Of a stretch of DNA of 64,000 nt, positions 53,686 through 62,180 are shown in pieces (the first letter of the stretch is position 1; each line of letters opens with the position of its first letter). The notes under the pieces are model-generated. The model was not told the DNA's origin and searched no databases. It worked only from the letters and a program-made list of their open reading frames with translations. A program made the translations under genes and the position numbers. Source of the stretch: Desulfosporosinus sp. (GTDB lineage Bacteria > Bacillota > Desulfitobacteriia > Desulfitobacteriales > Desulfitobacteriaceae); assembly GCA_020692355.1 (NCBI GenBank), contig JAIMKP010000004.1, forward strand, positions 52,851 through 116,850. Direction: 5' to 3'.

Positions 53686-53710
53686 CTTATTGGGATATTG
53701 TTTCAATAAG
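53686..53710. promoter_or_regulatory. Candidate metalloregulator operator upstream of znuA
   Basis: Inverted repeat CTTATTG (53686-53692), 11-nt spacer, CAATAAG (53704-53710), in the leader between znuA and the divergent acetyltransferase gene. Arms are perfect. The spacing is not that of a standard Fur/Zur box, so protein binding is inference. Confidence 0.4.
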
Positions 53711-53773
53711 CAGAGTTTAGTACAGAAGAGAAGAAAAGTCAAATTGGGCCCAAAGGCGCAGGAGGGAAAAGAA

Positions 53774-54262
53774 GTGCTAAAAGTTCTGGCTTTGGGGGAT
53801 AAACGTGTGTTGCAAACGCTTTTGGAGAAGTGTGATGATTACCTGAGCTTTCAAAACGGCGGCCCATTAGGCCCGAACGCAGCTGAGGAACTTCTAATGG
53901 TCCGTCCGGAGGATGCGTCGGAACGGCAGAAGCTGGTTTTGGGAATATACCAAGGAGATACGGGGCCTTTGGTGGGTGTATGTGATCTGCTCAAGGGCTA
54001 TATTGGGCCCGATGTTTTGAGCTTAGGGCTTTTGCTTTTGGAGCCCGCTGCCCGGCGAAGGGGATTGGGGCAGTTGGCTTATCAAGATGTGGAGGGATGG
54101 GCTCGGAACGAAGGATTTACTCAGATTCGGATTGGTGTCCTGATGAGCAATGAACTTGGACTTAAATTTTGGCATAAGGTTGGGTTTAAGGAGACAGGAG
54201 AAATCAAAGCCTACCGAACGCATTGGCTTAGGATATTGGAAAAAGGTATAAAAGCCCTATGA
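53774..54262 (+). CDS. GNAT family N-acetyltransferase
   Basis: 162 residues from GTG 53774 (GGAGGGAAAAGAA upstream; a longer frame to 53690 runs into the znuA leader and is less likely). GNAT core with LSLGLLLLEPAARRRGLGQLA (acetyl-CoA loop RRRGLGQLA), RIGVLMSNELGLKFWHKVGF and the closing IKAYRTHWLRIL. The N-terminal 40 residues with DDYLSFQNGGPLG are unlike common subfamilies. Cytosolic; substrate unknown. Overlaps the reading frame before LysR by four nt but not its true start. Confidence 0.85.
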   Translation: MLKVLALGDKRVLQTLLEKCDDYLSFQNGGPLGPNAAEELLMVRPEDASERQKLVLGIYQGDTGPLVGVCDLLKGYIGPDVLSLGLLLLEPAARRRGLGQLAYQDVEGWARNEGFTQIRIGVLMSNELGLKFWHKVGFKETGEIKAYRTHWLRILEKGIKAL

Positions 54263-54306
54263 ATTGCGGTATAATCAAGACAAACCTTCCGATAAGGGGG
54301 ATGGGG

Positions 54307-55209
54307 ATGCTAGAATTTCTGAAGCTTTTTGTCCAGGTCGTTGAGGAACAAAGTTTTACGACGACTGCTCGCCATTTGGGAGTGAGTCAACCTGCAGTAT
54401 CCAATCAAATGCGGGTTTTAGAAGAAAAATTAGGGGCTAAACTCCTCTATCGCAGGGGCAAAGCGTTAGTGCTGACGCAGGAAGGGGAAGTCACATTGCG
54501 GCAGGCCCGCCTGATCTTGGAGCATTGGCATCAACTCGTGGAAGATATCGGAGCGGTGTCCACTGAAGTGGCCGGTACGGTGCGTATGGGCGCTTCTCAT
54601 GTCCCGGGCGAGTATTTGTTACCTTTTCGCTTGGCTCAATTTGGAGAGCAATACCCAAAAGTGAAGTTTAGGTTGTATGTTGGCGATAGCTTGGAAATGG
54701 CGAATAAGGTGTTGGAACAGGAAGTTGATTTTGCGGTCGTGGGGTCGGCCTTCGATAGTGATCGCCTGATGTCTGAATTTTGGCGTGAAGATGAACTGAT
54801 GCTGGTACTTCCTGAAAGCCATCCCCTGGTCGAGCGTGAAGAAGTCGGTTTCACGGAACTCATGTCTTATCCGATGATCCTCCGAGAGGGGGGATCAGGG
54901 CATCGCCGAGCCCTGGAAGAAAAATTGGCATTGTACGGTTCGGCTCTCGACGATTTCCAGGTGAGCCTGGAAGCAGGAAGTATCGAAGCCGTTAAAAATG
55001 CGATCCGAGCTGGGATGGGATATTCCTTTGTTTCCCGTAGTGCTTTGGATGTTTCCATGGAAGGCTTGGTGGTCAGAACTTTGTCTGGCATCGAAGTCAA
55101 GCGCGGGTTCTATTTGGTGAGTCAGCGCAGCAAGCCGCTGCCAACCGTGGCCCAGGCTTGTTATCGTTTCTTGGCGAGTGAAGCGAGCCCTCCGAAGCGT
55201 ACGGACTAG
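54307..55209 (+). CDS. LysR-type transcriptional regulator
   Basis: 300 residues from ATG 54307 (AAGGGGGATGGGG upstream). N-terminal wHTH MLEFLKLFVQVVEEQSFTTTARHLGVSQPAVSNQM; then a linker helix and a substrate-binding domain (FPRMG-like GTVRMGASHVPGEYLLP, QYPKVKFRLYVGDS, VVGSAFDSDRL, GMGYSFVSRSA). Ligand and targets unknown. It may control the following DnaA-like gene, 87 nt downstream in the same direction, or a divergent gene outside reach; the context does not decide. Confidence 0.9.
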   Translation: MLEFLKLFVQVVEEQSFTTTARHLGVSQPAVSNQMRVLEEKLGAKLLYRRGKALVLTQEGEVTLRQARLILEHWHQLVEDIGAVSTEVAGTVRMGASHVPGEYLLPFRLAQFGEQYPKVKFRLYVGDSLEMANKVLEQEVDFAVVGSAFDSDRLMSEFWREDELMLVLPESHPLVEREEVGFTELMSYPMILREGGSGHRRALEEKLALYGSALDDFQVSLEAGSIEAVKNAIRAGMGYSFVSRSALDVSMEGLVVRTLSGIEVKRGFYLVSQRSKPLPTVAQACYRFLASEASPPKRTD

Positions 55210-55296
55210 ACTAATCTCTGATGGAGCATGGCAACGATACTAGGTTGATGGCATGTGGGTCGAGGTAAATGAGCGAAAGAGGAATGGGGGAGTGGT

Positions 55297-56286
55297 TTGG
55301 ACTGGTTTGTGAGCCGTTTTAATAAGTTGGCTTATCAGGCTTTGCAACATTTTGTGGCCAGTAAATGGCCGAGGGTTACCCTGATTTACGGGGGAGCCGG
55401 ATTGGGTAAAAGCAGGATTCTGTCGGAAATGTACCACAAGGCGCTGGCTCAGCGGCCTAGCGACAAGCCGCTGTGGTTGCGTGCCCCTGCTTTTGCTACG
55501 GAATACGCCCTTGCCGCGCAAGAAGGCCGGTTAGGGAGTTTTCGAGAACGGGTTCGTTCAAGTGGATTTCTCTTTCTCGACGATCTGCAAGAACTTAAAG
55601 GCAAGGAGAAAACGATTGAAGAACTGTTGCATACCTTTGAACATATCATGGAGCAGGGTGGGAAGGTCGCTGTGGTGTTGGAATCCGAGGATCTTACCCT
55701 CGATTTTTTAGGAAAACGATTGGCTTCACGATTCCTAAGCGGATTGACCCTGGTGCTGAGCCAGCCTGAACCCGATGAATTGAAAGGGTTTGCTGAATAT
55801 TGGCTTCAGGGAAAGCTAGCTATCCTGGATCCGGGGTTCGTGGAAGGACTGGCAGAGAGTGCCCGGACGCTTAGGGACGTAAAGGAACGAAGCGAGGAAT
55901 TTCTCTCCTACCTGGAGCGAAAGCAAGCCCGGGCGACGGTAAGCGAATTTGCTGCTTTCTGGGAAGCACAGCAGGAGGAAATGCGATTAGCCCCAGTGTC
56001 GGAAAATGTCCTTAGGGTGGTTGCGGAAATGTATGAAATAGCGCTGTCCGACATCCTCGGGCGGCGGCGTTTTCCGCAGATCGTCGAGTCTCGACATCTG
56101 GCGATCTATGCGATAAAAACCATATGTCAGTGCTCTTATGCGGAAATGGGCCGTATTTTCAACAAGGAACATGGTGCCATTATTCAAGCCTATAAACGAT
56201 TTCCAGAGAAGCTGACGGCGAATCCGGGCTTAAGAGCGAGGTTAGAAACGATTAACCGGGTTTTTTTGAATAGATCAGCAACCTGA
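55297..56286 (+). CDS. DnaA-like AAA+ protein lacking domains I and II
   Basis: 329 residues from TTG 55297. AAA+ domain: Walker A GGAGLGKS (32-39), Walker B with Asp95/Asp96 in FLDDLQELKGKE, arginine finger motif RLASRF as in DnaA box VII (DnaA: LRSRF), and sensor-2-like TLRDVKER. The C-terminal 110 residues align with DnaA domain IV: ENVLRVVAEMYEIALSDI, RRFPQIVESRHLAIYAIK, CSYAEMGRIFNKEHGAII. The DnaA signature DHTTV reads EHGAI here. The N-terminal 100 residues of a normal DnaA (domain I and linker) are absent. It is not the chromosomal dnaA, whose neighbours dnaN and recF are missing. Role unknown. Confidence 0.82.
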   Translation: MDWFVSRFNKLAYQALQHFVASKWPRVTLIYGGAGLGKSRILSEMYHKALAQRPSDKPLWLRAPAFATEYALAAQEGRLGSFRERVRSSGFLFLDDLQELKGKEKTIEELLHTFEHIMEQGGKVAVVLESEDLTLDFLGKRLASRFLSGLTLVLSQPEPDELKGFAEYWLQGKLAILDPGFVEGLAESARTLRDVKERSEEFLSYLERKQARATVSEFAAFWEAQQEEMRLAPVSENVLRVVAEMYEIALSDILGRRRFPQIVESRHLAIYAIKTICQCSYAEMGRIFNKEHGAIIQAYKRFPEKLTANPGLRARLETINRVFLNRSAT

Positions 56287-56424
56287 GGTTGACTCAGGAA
56301 AAATAAGGTGATAAATTGTGATTGGCAATGTATTCTTCGTTGGAGTCGGCCTTTCTGAGGTCGATTTTTAATATCTGTGGTGTGGGATACGAGTATGATT
56401 TGCTGATCCTGAGGAGGTGGTTTG

Positions 56425-56568
56425 ATGGATAGCAGTCCTGAGCGAAGGCTGGATGTTCACAGGAATGATGAGCATATGGAGGGACAGAAGAATCCATTAA
56501 ATAACCCACGAGGGAGGAAACGGCATGGAATTATTGACCGATCTATATGTGAGCGAATTGATGGGTAA
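56425..56568 (+). CDS. Candidate small leader ORF overlapping the next gene
   Basis: 47 codons from ATG 56425, with a strong Shine-Dalgarno site GAGGAGG nine nt before. Its last 44 nt overlap the PRC/MgtE_N gene in another frame. Contains a basic, Pro/Asn-rich stretch (KNPLNNPRGRKRHG). May be a leader peptide or a coincidence; low-confidence. Confidence 0.3.
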   Translation: MDSSPERRLDVHRNDEHMEGQKNPLNNPRGRKRHGIIDRSICERIDG

Positions 56569-57763
56569 GCCCGTCATTGACCGGAGTGGACGCAGAGTAG
56601 GTAAGGTACAGGACATCATTGTTGATAGGGAGTCAACCTTTCCGCTTGTGCGCGGGCTTGTGGTCAGGCAGCAGGGGGAGACGAAGGGGATTCCTTGGCC
56701 TGATATTTATCTCTTAAGCAAAAAATTCGTGGCGCTGCAAGTCACGGCTCAAGATGTTCATTATGAGCCGATTGTGGAAGATGCCTATCGGACCAGCATG
56801 ATTTTAGATCGGCAGATTGTCGATATCAACGGGGCCAAGGTCGTCAGAGTCAATGATATAAAACTGGCGGGAGACGGCAATGTGGCGCACATCGTTTCGG
56901 TCGACGTGGGCTTTGCCGGGTTGTTACGACGGCTCTTGGCTGGGCGTTGGGCGGGGGGTACGAATGGCCGCTGGGTGCGTCCGCAACTGATTCGTTGGGA
57001 TGTCCTGCAGCCCTTGCCTCAGGATGGGGAGCATTTGGCGTTGAGGGTACCGGCAGATAAATTGGCGAGAATGCATCCGGCTGATTTGGCGGAGATCGTG
57101 GAGAATTTGAGCCACAGAGAACGACGCGAATTCTTCGAACAGTTGGATCCGGAAATAGCGGCCGATACGCTGGCCGAAGTCGAAATGGAGATGCAGGTAT
57201 CTATTTTAAAAGGCATGGACAGGGAGCGGGCTGCGGATATTTTAGAAGAAATGGAACAAGATGAAGCAGTGGATTTGCTCTCTGAACTGACCGATGAAGA
57301 TTCCGATCAACTCCTGAGCCTCATGGATCATGAGGATGCGTCAGACTTGCGAGAACTCCTCGAATATGAGGAGGGGACGGCGGGGAGCATGATGACGACG
57401 GACTACCTGGCATTTGCCGAAGAACTGACGACGGATGAAGTCATCCAGCGTTTGCGGGAATTAGCCCCAGATGCGGATTATGTCTATTATCTCTATGTGG
57501 TGGACAGTGCCGGGCGATTGAGCGGAGTCTTGTCACTGCGTGAACTGATCGTCAATCCTCCGGATCGGAAGATCGCAGAGATCATGCGGACAAAAGTGAT
57601 CAGTATCACGGGAGAAGAGGATGAAAAGCAAGTGCGACGCTTGTTTACGAAATATAGCCTACTTGCCCTGCCAGTTGTCGATGATTCCGAGGAACTGATA
57701 GGGATCATCACAGTAGACGATGTTTTATCCCTTCCGGTGAATACTCGGGGGCTGAAGATGTAG
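56525..57763 (+). CDS. Soluble PRC-barrel, MgtE_N and CBS domain protein
   Basis: 412 residues from ATG 56525 (GAGGGAGG upstream). Two PRC-barrel-like units (about 1-75 and 85-165; MGKPVIDRSGRRVGKVQDII), a MgtE N-terminal helical superhelix (about 180-285; MHPADLAEIVENL, DMDRERAADILEEM) and two CBS domains (about 290-405; GTAGSMMTTDYLAFAEEL, PVVDDSEELIGIITVDDVL). The channel part of MgtE is missing: no membrane helices. In related bacteria such proteins partner an Nramp-type metal transporter, but the next gene here is pfkA. Probably an Mg or metal sensor. Confidence 0.88.
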   Translation: MELLTDLYVSELMGKPVIDRSGRRVGKVQDIIVDRESTFPLVRGLVVRQQGETKGIPWPDIYLLSKKFVALQVTAQDVHYEPIVEDAYRTSMILDRQIVDINGAKVVRVNDIKLAGDGNVAHIVSVDVGFAGLLRRLLAGRWAGGTNGRWVRPQLIRWDVLQPLPQDGEHLALRVPADKLARMHPADLAEIVENLSHRERREFFEQLDPEIAADTLAEVEMEMQVSILKGMDRERAADILEEMEQDEAVDLLSELTDEDSDQLLSLMDHEDASDLRELLEYEEGTAGSMMTTDYLAFAEELTTDEVIQRLRELAPDADYVYYLYVVDSAGRLSGVLSLRELIVNPPDRKIAEIMRTKVISITGEEDEKQVRRLFTKYSLLALPVVDDSEELIGIITVDDVLSLPVNTRGLKM

Positions 57764-57834
57764 AATGATATGGGGTTTCATATTGAGGATTAAGATTCAA
57801 TATACTAAGATTATGCAGAGAATGAGGTGGTCGT

Positions 57835-58806
57835 GTGACGGATGCGATTAAAACGATTGCCGTCTTAACGAGTGGCGGGGATGCTCCGGGGATGAACGCT
57901 GCGATCCGGAGCGTGGTGCGTAAAGGGCTCTATCATGGGCTCAAAGTCTATGGGGTCAAAAGAGGGTACGAGGGTCTGATTCACGGGGAATTCCGTGAGA
58001 TGAGTTTGGGCTCAGTGGCGGATATCGTGCACCGGGGTGGGACGATGCTGATGACCGCTCGCTCGCAGGAGATGCACACCCCTGAGGGGCAGGCCCAGGC
58101 GGTAGCCCAGCTACGGGAGCGGGGCGTGGATGCACTGGTCGTCATCGGGGGAGACGGTTCGTATCGAGGGGCGCAGACTCTGGCCGCTCAGGGTGTCAAA
58201 ATCGTCGGTATTCCGGGCACGATCGACAATGATATTCCCGGGACGGATCTCACAATTGGGTTCGATACGGCGGTGAACACGGTCGTGGAAGCAGTGAGCA
58301 AGATCAGGGATACCGCGACATCCCATGAGCGGACGTTTCTCGTGGAAGTCATGGGACGGACGTGCGGAAACATTGCGTTGCAGGCAGGTTTGGCTTGCGG
58401 AGCGGAATCTATCCTAGTTCCAGAGGTTCCCTTCGATTTGGAAGATGTTATCTCCAAGCTCCAGCGCGGGCATCAACGAGGGAAGAACCATAGTATCATT
58501 CTCTTGGCCGAAGGAGTCGGAAGCGCTTACACGATCGGTGAAGAACTGAGGAGACGCTCCGGGTTTGAAACTCGCGTGACCATACTGGGGCATCTGCAGC
58601 GGGGAGGGAACCCGAGCGCGATCGATGCCGTCTTAGCCTCAGCTATGGGTGGCAAAGCGGTGGAAACGTTACTGGACGGACAAACTGACATGATGACGGC
58701 CTATGTAAACCAAGAAGTGGTCGTTCGCCCACTTGAGGTGGCTTATGGTCCGCGCCCACCGTTTAACCGGGCGCTCTACGAGTTAGCTGGGCAGCTCTCA
58801 ATCTAG
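57835..58806 (+). CDS. pfkA: ATP-dependent 6-phosphofructokinase
   Basis: 323 residues from GTG 57835 (GAGGTGG upstream). Canonical PfkA: TSGGDAPGMNAAIR near the start, GGDGSYRGA, PGTIDNDIPGTD (catalytic Asp), GFDTAVNTV, EVMGRTCGNIA and GHLQRGGNPSA. Tetramer, commits fructose 6-phosphate to glycolysis. The position where allosteric effectors bind is present in this length class. Same direction as pgi, 94 nt apart. Confidence 0.95.
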   Translation: MTDAIKTIAVLTSGGDAPGMNAAIRSVVRKGLYHGLKVYGVKRGYEGLIHGEFREMSLGSVADIVHRGGTMLMTARSQEMHTPEGQAQAVAQLRERGVDALVVIGGDGSYRGAQTLAAQGVKIVGIPGTIDNDIPGTDLTIGFDTAVNTVVEAVSKIRDTATSHERTFLVEVMGRTCGNIALQAGLACGAESILVPEVPFDLEDVISKLQRGHQRGKNHSIILLAEGVGSAYTIGEELRRRSGFETRVTILGHLQRGGNPSAIDAVLASAMGGKAVETLLDGQTDMMTAYVNQEVVVRPLEVAYGPRPPFNRALYELAGQLSI

Positions 58807-58899
58807 GGTTTGGACAAGCTCTATGTGAGGAGATTCTTCATAAACCAGAAAATGCCGGCTTTTCCCTAAGTCTTATGAATGGAACCAGGAGGGAATACG

Positions 58900-60294
58900 A
58901 TGAAGTTAAGGATTGATTATACAAAGATGATGCGATCGGGGGAGAACTCCCAAGGCTGGCCTGAGCGCCGCTTGGAAGAAATCCAAGAACGGCTGGGCAA
59001 AGCCCAGCGAGCGCTTCTCAAAAAAAGGGAACATCGTGAACTTGATTTTTCCAAACTTCTGTCTGAGATGCGTACCCAGGCTGTGGAGATTCAAGCCTTT
59101 GCGGATTCTTTACCTGGGGAAATTGACAATTTTGTTATTTTAGGTATAGGGGGCTCCGCCCTCGGCCCTTTAGCGGTGCAACAGGCACTTAATCCTTATT
59201 ACTATAATGAATTGAGCAGGGAGGAACGCAAAGGACACCCACGTCTTTATGTTGTTGATAATGTTGATCCGGAGCGGTTTATGCATTTACTAAAGATGCT
59301 GGACCTCAAGAGGACGATCTTCAATGTGATTACGAAATCGGGCAGCACTTCGGAGACGATGGCCCAATTCTTGATCGTTCGTGAGGCCTTGCAGGAGGCT
59401 TGTGGAGAGGATTATGCCCGGCATCTGATCGCCACGACGGATGCGGAGAAAGGGCATCTTTTGCCGATTGCGCTAAAGGAAGGGTATAAACGGTTTGTAA
59501 TCCCTGCGGGAATCGGGGGGCGCTTTTCCGAGTTGACTCCGGTCGGACTCTTGCCGGCTGCGGTATGTGGGATTGATATCCTAGAACTTCTTGATGGTGC
59601 CATCGCTATGGACCGCCTCATTTGCGAGGAAGCAGAGATGAAAACCAATCCCGCCCAACTCCTAGCGGGGTTGAGTTACCTATCCTGGCAGGAAGGAAAA
59701 ACCATTTCTGTGTTTATGCCCTATGCGGACGGCTTAAAGACTATGGCTGACTGGTATGCTCAGTTGTGGGCGGAAAGCTTAGGAAAACGTTATAACCGAC
59801 AGGGTGAGGAGGTTTGGTTGGGCCAGACTCCGGTCAAGGCCTTGGGGGTTACGGATCAGCATTCACAAGTCCAACTCTATACTGAGGGACCGAATGATAA
59901 GGTGTTTACCTTTGTCACCGTGGAAGAATTCACAGAGGATGTTGTGATTCCAACCGATGGGAGCCTGCCAGAGGATGTGCGCTTTCTCAGCGGGCATTCT
60001 TTAGGAGAGCTGTTGGCTGCCGAACAGAGGGCGACTGAATATGCTCTGACCCTGGCCGGTCGGCAGCACCGGAGGATTATTCTGCCTAATCTTAGTCCTA
60101 ACGTTGTCGGCCAACTTCTCATTCTTCTCGAATGGGAAACCGCCTATATGGGCGAACTTCTGGACATCAACGCCTTTGATCAACCCGGTGTGGAAGAGGG
60201 AAAACGGGGAACGTACGCCTTGATGGGGAGACAAGGGTTCGAGGAGAAACGGCAAGCGATTGAGCGAGTTGGAGAAAAACGGTATAGCCTTTAA
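58900..60294 (+). CDS. pgi: Glucose-6-phosphate isomerase
   Basis: 464 residues from ATG 58900 (AGGAGGG eight nt upstream; an ATG 21 nt earlier precedes the ribosome site). PGI marks: LGIGGSALGPLA, TKSGSTSETMAQF, GGRFSELTPVGLLP, QHSQVQLYTEGPND (catalytic His/Gln region), and INAFDQPGVEEGK. Shorter than the animal type, typical for Bacillota. Interconverts glucose 6-phosphate and fructose 6-phosphate; works with PfkA encoded upstream. Confidence 0.95.
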   Translation: MKLRIDYTKMMRSGENSQGWPERRLEEIQERLGKAQRALLKKREHRELDFSKLLSEMRTQAVEIQAFADSLPGEIDNFVILGIGGSALGPLAVQQALNPYYYNELSREERKGHPRLYVVDNVDPERFMHLLKMLDLKRTIFNVITKSGSTSETMAQFLIVREALQEACGEDYARHLIATTDAEKGHLLPIALKEGYKRFVIPAGIGGRFSELTPVGLLPAAVCGIDILELLDGAIAMDRLICEEAEMKTNPAQLLAGLSYLSWQEGKTISVFMPYADGLKTMADWYAQLWAESLGKRYNRQGEEVWLGQTPVKALGVTDQHSQVQLYTEGPNDKVFTFVTVEEFTEDVVIPTDGSLPEDVRFLSGHSLGELLAAEQRATEYALTLAGRQHRRIILPNLSPNVVGQLLILLEWETAYMGELLDINAFDQPGVEEGKRGTYALMGRQGFEEKRQAIERVGEKRYSL

Positions 60295-60315
60295 AAGGTA
60301 CGATGAAAGCATTAG

Positions 60316-60351
60316 GAAGCCTCTGCGGGTTATGGAACGCGCAGAGGCTTC
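60316..60351 (+). terminator. Hairpin after pgi, probable terminator
   Basis: Perfect 12-bp stem GAAGCCTCTGCG (60316-60327) with CGCAGAGGCTTC (60340-60351), 12-nt loop; the T run after it is short. The rest of the 240-nt gap before queD holds no gene; a TTGCGC / TAAAAT promoter-like pair with 18-nt spacing lies near 60476-60505. Confidence 0.6.
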
Positions 60352-60534
60352 TTGAAGAGATCTCATCCTGGTTCCGGATAACTATATCTTAATGGGTTCA
60401 CGCCTTTTGGATTACTCGGATCTAAGAAGTTGGGATATCACTGATCAAAGATTATGGGTTTCACGATCGTAAGTTGCGCTGGTCCTATTGACAATGGTAA
60501 AATACAGAAGAATACGATCCATGAGGAGTACGCT

Positions 60535-60912
60535 ATGTTTCAGGTTTGTGTGGAAGCCCATTTCGATGCGGCACACTTTTTGCGAGATTACCAAGGAAAA
60601 TGTGCGAATCTGCATGGCCATCGCTGGAATGTGGAGGTTGTTGTAGAGGGCCCGGAATTGGACAGGTTAGGCATGTTGGTTGATTTTGGGGAGATCAAAT
60701 CGGTCTTGGCCCAAAGCCTTAAGGTATTAGACCATAGCCTGCTTAACGATTTTCCTTTTTTCGGTCCGAAGGGAGTCAACCCAACGGCGGAAAACCTGGC
60801 ACGGTTCTTGTTCCAGGAAATAAAGAGGGACTTGCCCCTTGCGCAAAAGAGTATCGCCTGGGTCAAAGTGTATGAATCTCCGGAGACTTGGGCTATGTAC
60901 AAGGAGGATTGA
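60535..60912 (+). CDS. queD: 6-carboxy-5,6,7,8-tetrahydropterin synthase
   Basis: 125 residues from ATG 60535 (GAGGAG seven nt upstream). PTPS fold with zinc ligands His14, His27 and His29 (NLHGHRW) and catalytic Cys23. Second motif: LDHSLLND and NPTAENLARFL, then VYESPETWAMY. Makes 6-carboxy-tetrahydropterin in the first committed step of preQ0/queuosine. First gene of queD-queC-DUF366-queE. No preQ1 riboswitch was seen upstream. Confidence 0.93.
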   Translation: MFQVCVEAHFDAAHFLRDYQGKCANLHGHRWNVEVVVEGPELDRLGMLVDFGEIKSVLAQSLKVLDHSLLNDFPFFGPKGVNPTAENLARFLFQEIKRDLPLAQKSIAWVKVYESPETWAMYKED

Positions 60913-60916
60913 GCGG

Positions 60917-61609
60917 ATGGCCGGAATTGTTTTGCTTTCGGGTGGATTGGACTCAACGGTGGCGCTCGCCTTGTTTCTGGAAAGGGAAGGGTCTGTTCAG
61001 ATGGCGCTCACTTTTGCTTACGGACAAAGGGCTACGGAGAAGGAGATTGCGGCAGCCCGCCGCATTGCTGCGCATTATGGCCTGGCGCACCGGGTGATTG
61101 CTTTGCCCTTCTTGGAGGAGCAAACACGGACAGCCCTGGTTAACCGTGAGGCGAATTTGCCGTGTCTGGACTGGGCCGAATTGGATGATATGGGACATGC
61201 TCAACAGAGTGCCAACAGCGTTTGGGTTCCGAACCGGAACGGACTGTTTCTCAATGTGGCTGCCGTGTTTGCCGAGAACCTCGGTGAACCGTGTTCCCTG
61301 ATTACGGGATTTAACAGGGAGGAAGCGGCCACCTTTGCCGACAATTCGGAGGAATTTATGGAGGCGATCAATCGGTCCCTGGCTTATTCTACGCTCGAAA
61401 AAGTGACCGTGGTCAGTCCCACCGCACGTTTGACAAAGGCGGAGATCGTTCAAGAAGGGCTGCGCCTGGGAGTACCGCTTCGGTACGTTTGGAGTTGTTA
61501 CGAGGACGGGGAGCGGCTCTGTGGGGTCTGTGAAAGCTGTCGGCGTTTGAAACGGGCCTTGCTCGCCCAAGATGCCCGCGAAGTGGTCGAAGAAATATTT
61601 GATAGATAA
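60917..61609 (+). CDS. queC: 7-cyano-7-deazaguanine (preQ0) synthase
   Basis: 230 residues from ATG 60917 (AAGGAGG upstream), four nt after queD. PP-loop SGGLDST (8-14), FAYGQRATEKEI, VWVPNRNGLFLNVAA and the zinc cysteines in SCYEDGERLCGVCESCRR. Turns 7-carboxy-7-deazaguanine into preQ0 with ATP and ammonia. Cytosolic. Followed 13 nt later by the DUF366 gene. Confidence 0.95.
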   Translation: MAGIVLLSGGLDSTVALALFLEREGSVQMALTFAYGQRATEKEIAAARRIAAHYGLAHRVIALPFLEEQTRTALVNREANLPCLDWAELDDMGHAQQSANSVWVPNRNGLFLNVAAVFAENLGEPCSLITGFNREEAATFADNSEEFMEAINRSLAYSTLEKVTVVSPTARLTKAEIVQEGLRLGVPLRYVWSCYEDGERLCGVCESCRRLKRALLAQDAREVVEEIFDR

Positions 61610-61622
61610 GAGAGGGATACCT

Positions 61623-62180
61623 ATGGACTACTTTGTGCAGCAAAAGACATTAGGATACGATGGGAGTCAGTTGCGCTCGCTGTTCGCATATAGGAGCTTC
61701 GGTGTGCGGGGAGACAGCCTGGTGGTTTTTCGGGGACCCTGCCGGGTAGATCAGGACGAGATGGTAGATATGGAAGATGTACGGGCCGAAGACTGGATCT
61801 ACAGTGAGGACATGCTGCACTTTATCGTGGAGCACTTTGAAATGGATTTGGAAAAGACGATCATCCGGCAGCGTTTGCTCATCGCCATGATCAAAGAGGA
61901 ACTGGAGAAACGTGGCATCAGGACGCTACGGCGGGACGGTGATGACCTATTTGAAGAAGAACGGAAGCTTTCAGTGAGCATAAGTACGCTTTCTCCGGTT
62001 TCTACCCTCATTCACTGCGGACTCAATGTTTCCGATCAGAATACGCCGGTGCCGACGATTGGCTTGGCGAATTTTCACGTGGAGGATGTCTTGGGTTTCG
62101 GAGAAGCGGTGGCGATACGCTACTGTGAGGAAGTTCGATCCATGCGCTCGGCGCGTTGTAAAGTCCGGGGGGTTCAGTAA
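61623..62180 (+). CDS. DUF366 family protein in the preQ0 operon
   Basis: 185 residues from ATG 61623 (GAGAGGG upstream). Recalled as the DUF366 family: VVFRGPCRVDQDEMVDMEDV, DMLHFIVEHFEMDLEKTI, RDGDDLFEEERKLSVSISTLS, VPTIGLANFHVEDV. The sequence looks like an alpha/beta fold related to ligases; no catalytic motif can be named with certainty. Lies between queC and queE and overlaps the queE start by one nt, so it is translated with the queuosine enzymes and probably acts in the same pathway. Confidence 0.82.
   Translation: MDYFVQQKTLGYDGSQLRSLFAYRSFGVRGDSLVVFRGPCRVDQDEMVDMEDVRAEDWIYSEDMLHFIVEHFEMDLEKTIIRQRLLIAMIKEELEKRGIRTLRRDGDDLFEEERKLSVSISTLSPVSTLIHCGLNVSDQNTPVPTIGLANFHVEDVLGFGEAVAIRYCEEVRSMRSARCKVRGVQ

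Noticed and set aside
56282..56304. Terminator after the DnaA-like gene
   Set aside because: CCTGAG/CTCAGG can pair but is followed by A residues, not T, on the coding strand.
56290..56524. M-box magnesium riboswitch upstream of the MgtE-like gene
   Set aside because: None of the M-box conserved blocks was found.
60352..60534. preQ1 riboswitch upstream of queD
   Set aside because: I could not find the short conserved hairpin and A-rich tail of preQ1 classes I-III.
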